This document shows, in pieces, positions 61,051 through 64,000 of a stretch of 64,000 nt of DNA. The stretch covers positions 1,922,001 through 1,986,000 of the forward strand of contig CP018627.1 in NCBI GenBank assembly GCA_002021875.1, written 5' to 3'. The first letter of the stretch is position 1. Every line of letters starts with the position of its first letter. The position numbers were made by a program, and so were the translations under genes. The notes under the pieces are model-generated. The model made no database searches. It worked only from the letters and a program-made list of their open reading frames with translations, and was not told the origin of the DNA. Origin of the DNA: Streptomyces hygroscopicus (GTDB lineage Bacteria; Actinomycetota; Actinomycetes; Streptomycetales; Streptomycetaceae).

Positions 61051-62623
61051 CGGAAGGTAGAACACGGGTCCGCCGGATCAGGAGCACGGCGAGCGACCGC
61101 GCGGTGATCACCGCGGTTGAGGCCAGGGCGGCCGTGGCCGACAAGATGACGAGGGCAGGCCATATGTACATCAGCTGGGCCAGTGTCCCCGCGCGGTTCA
61201 TGAACAGGCCGACGAGGTCGGTGAGCTGGGCGAGAAGGACGATGGGAAGGGCGAGGGGCAGCATGCGCAAGCCCATTCGCCACAGCGGTCGGTCCACGGT
61301 GCGCCGTGCCCAGCGGCGTGCTCGAACGGCGCCGAGCACGCCCAGGGCGACCGCCAGCAGGGTGAGCGCCGCGAGGGCGTAGTCGGCCTTCATGGCGAAC
61401 GGGGTCCGCACCGTCGGGGACTTGCCCTGGGCCAGGTCGACCAGCCCCTGAAGCATGACGGCGGCGTCGTCCCCGGAGATCATGCCGGTGTTGGTCACGA
61501 TCGCGATGCCGGTCCGGCTGTCGGGCAGCAGGGTCTGGATGGCGTTGTGGGTCAGGAGTTCACCGGTGTGCCGGATCTGCCGGGGCTCTTCCCCAGCGGG
61601 GCTCAGGGACCAGCCCATCGCGTACTCGCGACCCTCCGGTGGGGTGTGCATGACGTCGATGCTCCGCGCGGAGACGACGCGCCGGCCCGTCGCGGACATG
61701 CCCTGGTTGTTCTGTGCGATCAGCCATTGGGAGAGGTCTTCCGCCGTGGTGATGACGCCGTGGCCCCCGGCCGCGAACCAGCGGGGGTGGGGACGTGAGA
61801 ACAGCATGCCGTAGGCGCGGACGTAGCCCCGGGCGTGATCGGGCATGTCATCGGTGGTGTCGACGGACTCGGTGTGTGTCATGCCCAGTGGCCGGAACAC
61901 TCGGGTGGCCATGTAGTCCGCGAAGGGCCGCCCGCTGACGACCTCGACCAGCCGTGCGGCGACGAAGTAGTTGGGGTTGTGGTAGTTCCACTCGGCTCCC
62001 GGTTCCGCGGCGAGCCCGGCCTTGCGCATATCCGCGACCGCCTCGGTGAGCGTGTGTGCCTGGGGCCGGGTCAGGTCGGGGTAGGCGGAGTCGGCCATGC
62101 CCGATGTCTGGTTCAGCAGCTGCCGTACCGTGATCTTTTGGGCCCGCCGGTCGGCCATCGTGAACTCGGGCAGATAGTGGTGGGCCGGCTTGTCCAGATC
62201 GACTCTGCCGTCCTCCACCAGCCGCATGACGGCCAGGGCGGTCATGGACTTGGAGAGGGAGGCCACGGGCACCGGCGTCCGCGCGGTCATGGCGTTCCCG
62301 GCCGCGGTGTGCCCGTATCCGGCCGCGTGGACGACCTTGTCGCCCCTGGTGACCGCCACCACGGCACCTGGGAGCTGGGTCCGCTCCAGGTAGGCGTTGA
62401 CGTAAGCGTCGATCGAGGCGGCGTCCAGCGTGGGGTGCGAGGGGGCGGCGATCGCGGTCGCCGGGCAGCACCACGCCGTCGAGGCGATGACCAGGGCGGC
62501 CACCACTGGCCCGCGCGCCCCGCGCCGAATGCCGCCGCGCCGGGGGTGGAGCACGCGTCGGACGAGCCGCAGTCCCGCGGCCCGGGCGGTCTTGCTGTAT
62601 GTGCTGTATCTACGCATCGGCAT
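61028..62623 (-). CDS. Membrane-anchored serine hydrolase (class C beta-lactamase/PBP4* family)
   Basis: About 531 residues. A signal-anchor near the N-terminus (PVVAALVIASTAWCCPATAI) is followed by a beta-lactamase-type domain with the active-site SLSKSM (SxxK), WNYHNPNYFVAAR (YxN), and RHTGELLTHNAI (HTG in place of KTG). Three hydrophobic helices close the protein (ADYALAALTLLAVALGVLGA; ALPIVLLAQLTDLVGLFM; ALVILSATAALASTAVITAR). It is probably an extracytoplasmic D-aminopeptidase or esterase and not a resistance enzyme. ATGs at 62632, 62623 and 62617 are all possible. It is divergent from a NarL-type kinase gene with a palindrome between them. Confidence 0.88.
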   Translation of the reverse strand: MPMRRYSTYSKTARAAGLRLVRRVLHPRRGGIRRGARGPVVAALVIASTAWCCPATAIAAPSHPTLDAASIDAYVNAYLERTQLPGAVVAVTRGDKVVHAAGYGHTAAGNAMTARTPVPVASLSKSMTALAVMRLVEDGRVDLDKPAHHYLPEFTMADRRAQKITVRQLLNQTSGMADSAYPDLTRPQAHTLTEAVADMRKAGLAAEPGAEWNYHNPNYFVAARLVEVVSGRPFADYMATRVFRPLGMTHTESVDTTDDMPDHARGYVRAYGMLFSRPHPRWFAAGGHGVITTAEDLSQWLIAQNNQGMSATGRRVVSARSIDVMHTPPEGREYAMGWSLSPAGEEPRQIRHTGELLTHNAIQTLLPDSRTGIAIVTNTGMISGDDAAVMLQGLVDLAQGKSPTVRTPFAMKADYALAALTLLAVALGVLGAVRARRWARRTVDRPLWRMGLRMLPLALPIVLLAQLTDLVGLFMNRAGTLAQLMYIWPALVILSATAALASTAVITARSLAVLLIRRTRVLPSAGADSRR

Positions 62624-62681
62624 GGCTCTCATCCCACCGGGAGGGGGGTGGCCGCCACATTGGTGTGCGTGCGAGACCAGG

Positions 62682-62699
62682 GGTAGTGCGCGCACTACC
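62682..62699. promoter_or_regulatory. 18-bp perfect palindrome between serine hydrolase and sensor kinase genes
   Basis: GGTAGTGCGCGCACTACC, an uninterrupted palindrome located 35 bases before the kinase start and 59 bases before the hydrolase start. It is likely the binding site of the adjacent NarL-type response regulator or of another dimeric regulator. Confidence 0.6.
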
Positions 62700-62733
62700 G
62701 ACCGAGGCCGGACGGGTCGCATATCTTCTGCGG

Positions 62734-63954
62734 GTGCCTTCTCGAACAGCCTGGCAGGCTCTCGCACAGCATCCCTTGGGGTTCCTGGCCTCGGCGTGGC
62801 CCTGGCGGGCGCTGGTCTATCTGCTGTCCGGGGTCGTCTTCGGCGCGATCGCCCTGGTCACGTTGCTGACCATGGCCGTGGCCGGGCTGGTGTCGCTGGT
62901 CGTGGTGGTGGGAGCCGGGCTCCTCCTCGCCGTGGCGCTGTCCGGCATCGTCGTCACCCGGATCGAACGCCGGCGGCTGCGGCTGGTGGACCTGGACCCG
63001 GCACCGGATCCGCACCGGGCTCCTGACCGTCCCGGGCCGCGGGGGTGGCTGGAGACCCGGCTGCGGGAGTCCGCGACCTGGCGGGAGCTGGGGTTCACCG
63101 CTGTGTCGCTGACCGCCCTGTGGTGGATGGATCTGCTCGTCCTCGGGTTCGCCCTGGCCCTGCCCGTACTGCTCATGACCTCACCGATGGATGACCCCGG
63201 TGCCTGGCCGTGGCTGGTCATCGGCGTGTGCCTGCTGCCCGCGGCGCCGTACACCATCACCGCCTGGGCCGGCGCCCGCGCCGCGCTGACCCGCCTGATC
63301 CTCGCACCGCGCGACGGCGAACTGGGCCGGGAGCTGACCGAAGTCCGGGCCTCCCGGGCGCGTCTGGTGGACGCCTTCGACGCCGAGCGCCGACGGATCG
63401 AGCGTGACCTGCACGACGGCGCCCAGCAGCGGCTGGTCTCCATCAATGTCATGCTCGGCCTGGCCGGTCTTGACGCGGAGCCGGGCTCGCCGGTCGCTCG
63501 GCAACTCGCTCTGGCCCAGAGCGAAGTCACCCTCGCCGTGGGCGAGTTGCGTGAGCTCAGCCGAGGCGTGCACCCCAAGGCCCTCACCGACCACGGGCTC
63601 GCCGCGGCCGTCGGCAACCTCACCACCCGCTCCGCCCTGCCGGTCACCGTCGACATCCGGCTTCCGTACCGCTTGCCCATGGCTGTGGAGAGCACGGGGT
63701 ACTTCGTCGTCGCCGAGGCCCTGGCCAACGCCACCAAGCACAGCCGGGCCACTCAGGCCGAGGTCCACGCCCGGCTGGAGGCGGATGTCCTGACGCTGAC
63801 GGTGCGCGACAACGGCATCGGCGGAGCGGATCCGGCCGCGGGCACCGGGCTGGTCGGCCTGGCCGACCGCGTCGCCGCGGCGGACGGCAGAGTGCGGATA
63901 TCCAGCCCGGCGGGCGGCCCTACACTGCTGCGCGTGGAGCTCCCGTGCCGCTGA
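62734..63954 (+). CDS. NarL/LiaS-type sensor histidine kinase
   Basis: A 406-residue protein. Hydrophobic helices lie at ~20-75 (ALVYLLSGVVFGAIALVTLL; AGLVSLVVVVGAGLLLAVAL) and ~120-180, around a sensor-like DUF4118-free membrane region. HisKA_3 carries the phospho-acceptor His in RRRIERDLHDGAQQRLVSI. The HATPase has VVAEALANATKHS, VRDNGIGGADP and GTGLVGLADRVAAADG. Start GTG at 62734 was chosen because earlier codons overlap the palindrome; no strong ribosome-binding site is visible. It overlaps the response regulator start by ten bases. Likely senses envelope stress by family analogy. Confidence 0.9.
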   Translation: MPSRTAWQALAQHPLGFLASAWPWRALVYLLSGVVFGAIALVTLLTMAVAGLVSLVVVVGAGLLLAVALSGIVVTRIERRRLRLVDLDPAPDPHRAPDRPGPRGWLETRLRESATWRELGFTAVSLTALWWMDLLVLGFALALPVLLMTSPMDDPGAWPWLVIGVCLLPAAPYTITAWAGARAALTRLILAPRDGELGRELTEVRASRARLVDAFDAERRRIERDLHDGAQQRLVSINVMLGLAGLDAEPGSPVARQLALAQSEVTLAVGELRELSRGVHPKALTDHGLAAAVGNLTTRSALPVTVDIRLPYRLPMAVESTGYFVVAEALANATKHSRATQAEVHARLEADVLTLTVRDNGIGGADPAAGTGLVGLADRVAAADGRVRISSPAGGPTLLRVELPCR

Positions 63955-64000
63955 AGATCGTGCTCGCCGAAGACTCACCGCTGTTGCGGGACGGCCTGGT
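63945..64000 (+). CDS. NarL-family response regulator, N-terminal fragment (window edge)
   Basis: A GTG at 63945 begins MPLKIVLAEDSPLLRDGL, the first strand and acidic pocket (AED) of a receiver domain. It overlaps the kinase stop in another frame. The remainder, including the DNA-binding domain, is outside the window. The context with a HisKA_3 kinase supports a LuxR/NarL type. Confidence 0.85.
   Translation, partial: MPLKIVLAEDSPLLRDGL

Overview
The window reads as chromosomal DNA of a Streptomyces or a very close actinomycete. It has very high G+C, strong G/C bias at third codon positions, many GTG starts, Tat-type signal peptides, and families typical of the genus (XRE/DUF5753 with DUF397, ImmA/XRE/DUF6545, CdaR-type regulators, many secreted glycoside hydrolases). 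No rRNA, tRNA or CRISPR array was seen.

Layout. 0-2.4 kb: methylmalonyl-CoA mutase mutA and the start of mutB. 2.7-9.5 kb: a cytochrome P450, a DUF6545 membrane protein, an ImmA-type peptidase and an XRE regulator, a 56-codon small gene, then an FAD monooxygenase divergent from a TetR repressor with two palindromic operators. 9.7-24.2 kb: mixed core-like genes: a GH95-type hydrolase, a PAP2/lipid kinase, a DMT transporter, an imine reductase-like enzyme with an HxlR regulator, an MFS symporter, a WhiJ-like signalling module with a methyltransferase, an OmpR-type two-component system and a glycosyltransferase. 24.4-35.3 kb: a complete compact pqqABCDE operon next to a secreted PQQ-dependent sugar dehydrogenase and three secreted glycosidases (GH29, GH27, GH105), which looks like a saccharide release and oxidation locus. 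35.3-43.2 kb: a DadA-like oxidase plus MFS transporter divergent from a CdaR-type regulator, an iron-box-preceded siderophore-binding lipoprotein, and a glutamine-synthetase-like enzyme paired with an amidohydrolase (a split version of the FluG architecture).

43.2-51.2 kb is an accessory island. It holds five tightly overlapping small genes divergent from an XRE-TPR regulator and a 5-formyl-THF cyclo-ligase-like gene, an IS630 element inserted in the stop codon of an orphan Ser/Thr kinase gene, a decayed second IS630 copy upstream of that kinase, a MarR regulator and an IS982 remnant. The regulator and the kinase genes carry rare TTA codons. 51.2-64 kb returns to ordinary content: an SDR, a GH92 mannosidase under a LacI-type palindrome, a zinc alcohol dehydrogenase, an organic-acid module (CitMHS transporter, LysR, CoA-transferase, CitE-like lyase), a deleted DHFR-like pseudogene, a membrane serine hydrolase, and a NarL-type two-component system cut by the window edge.

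All functional calls rest on reading motifs and gene order; no database search was possible.
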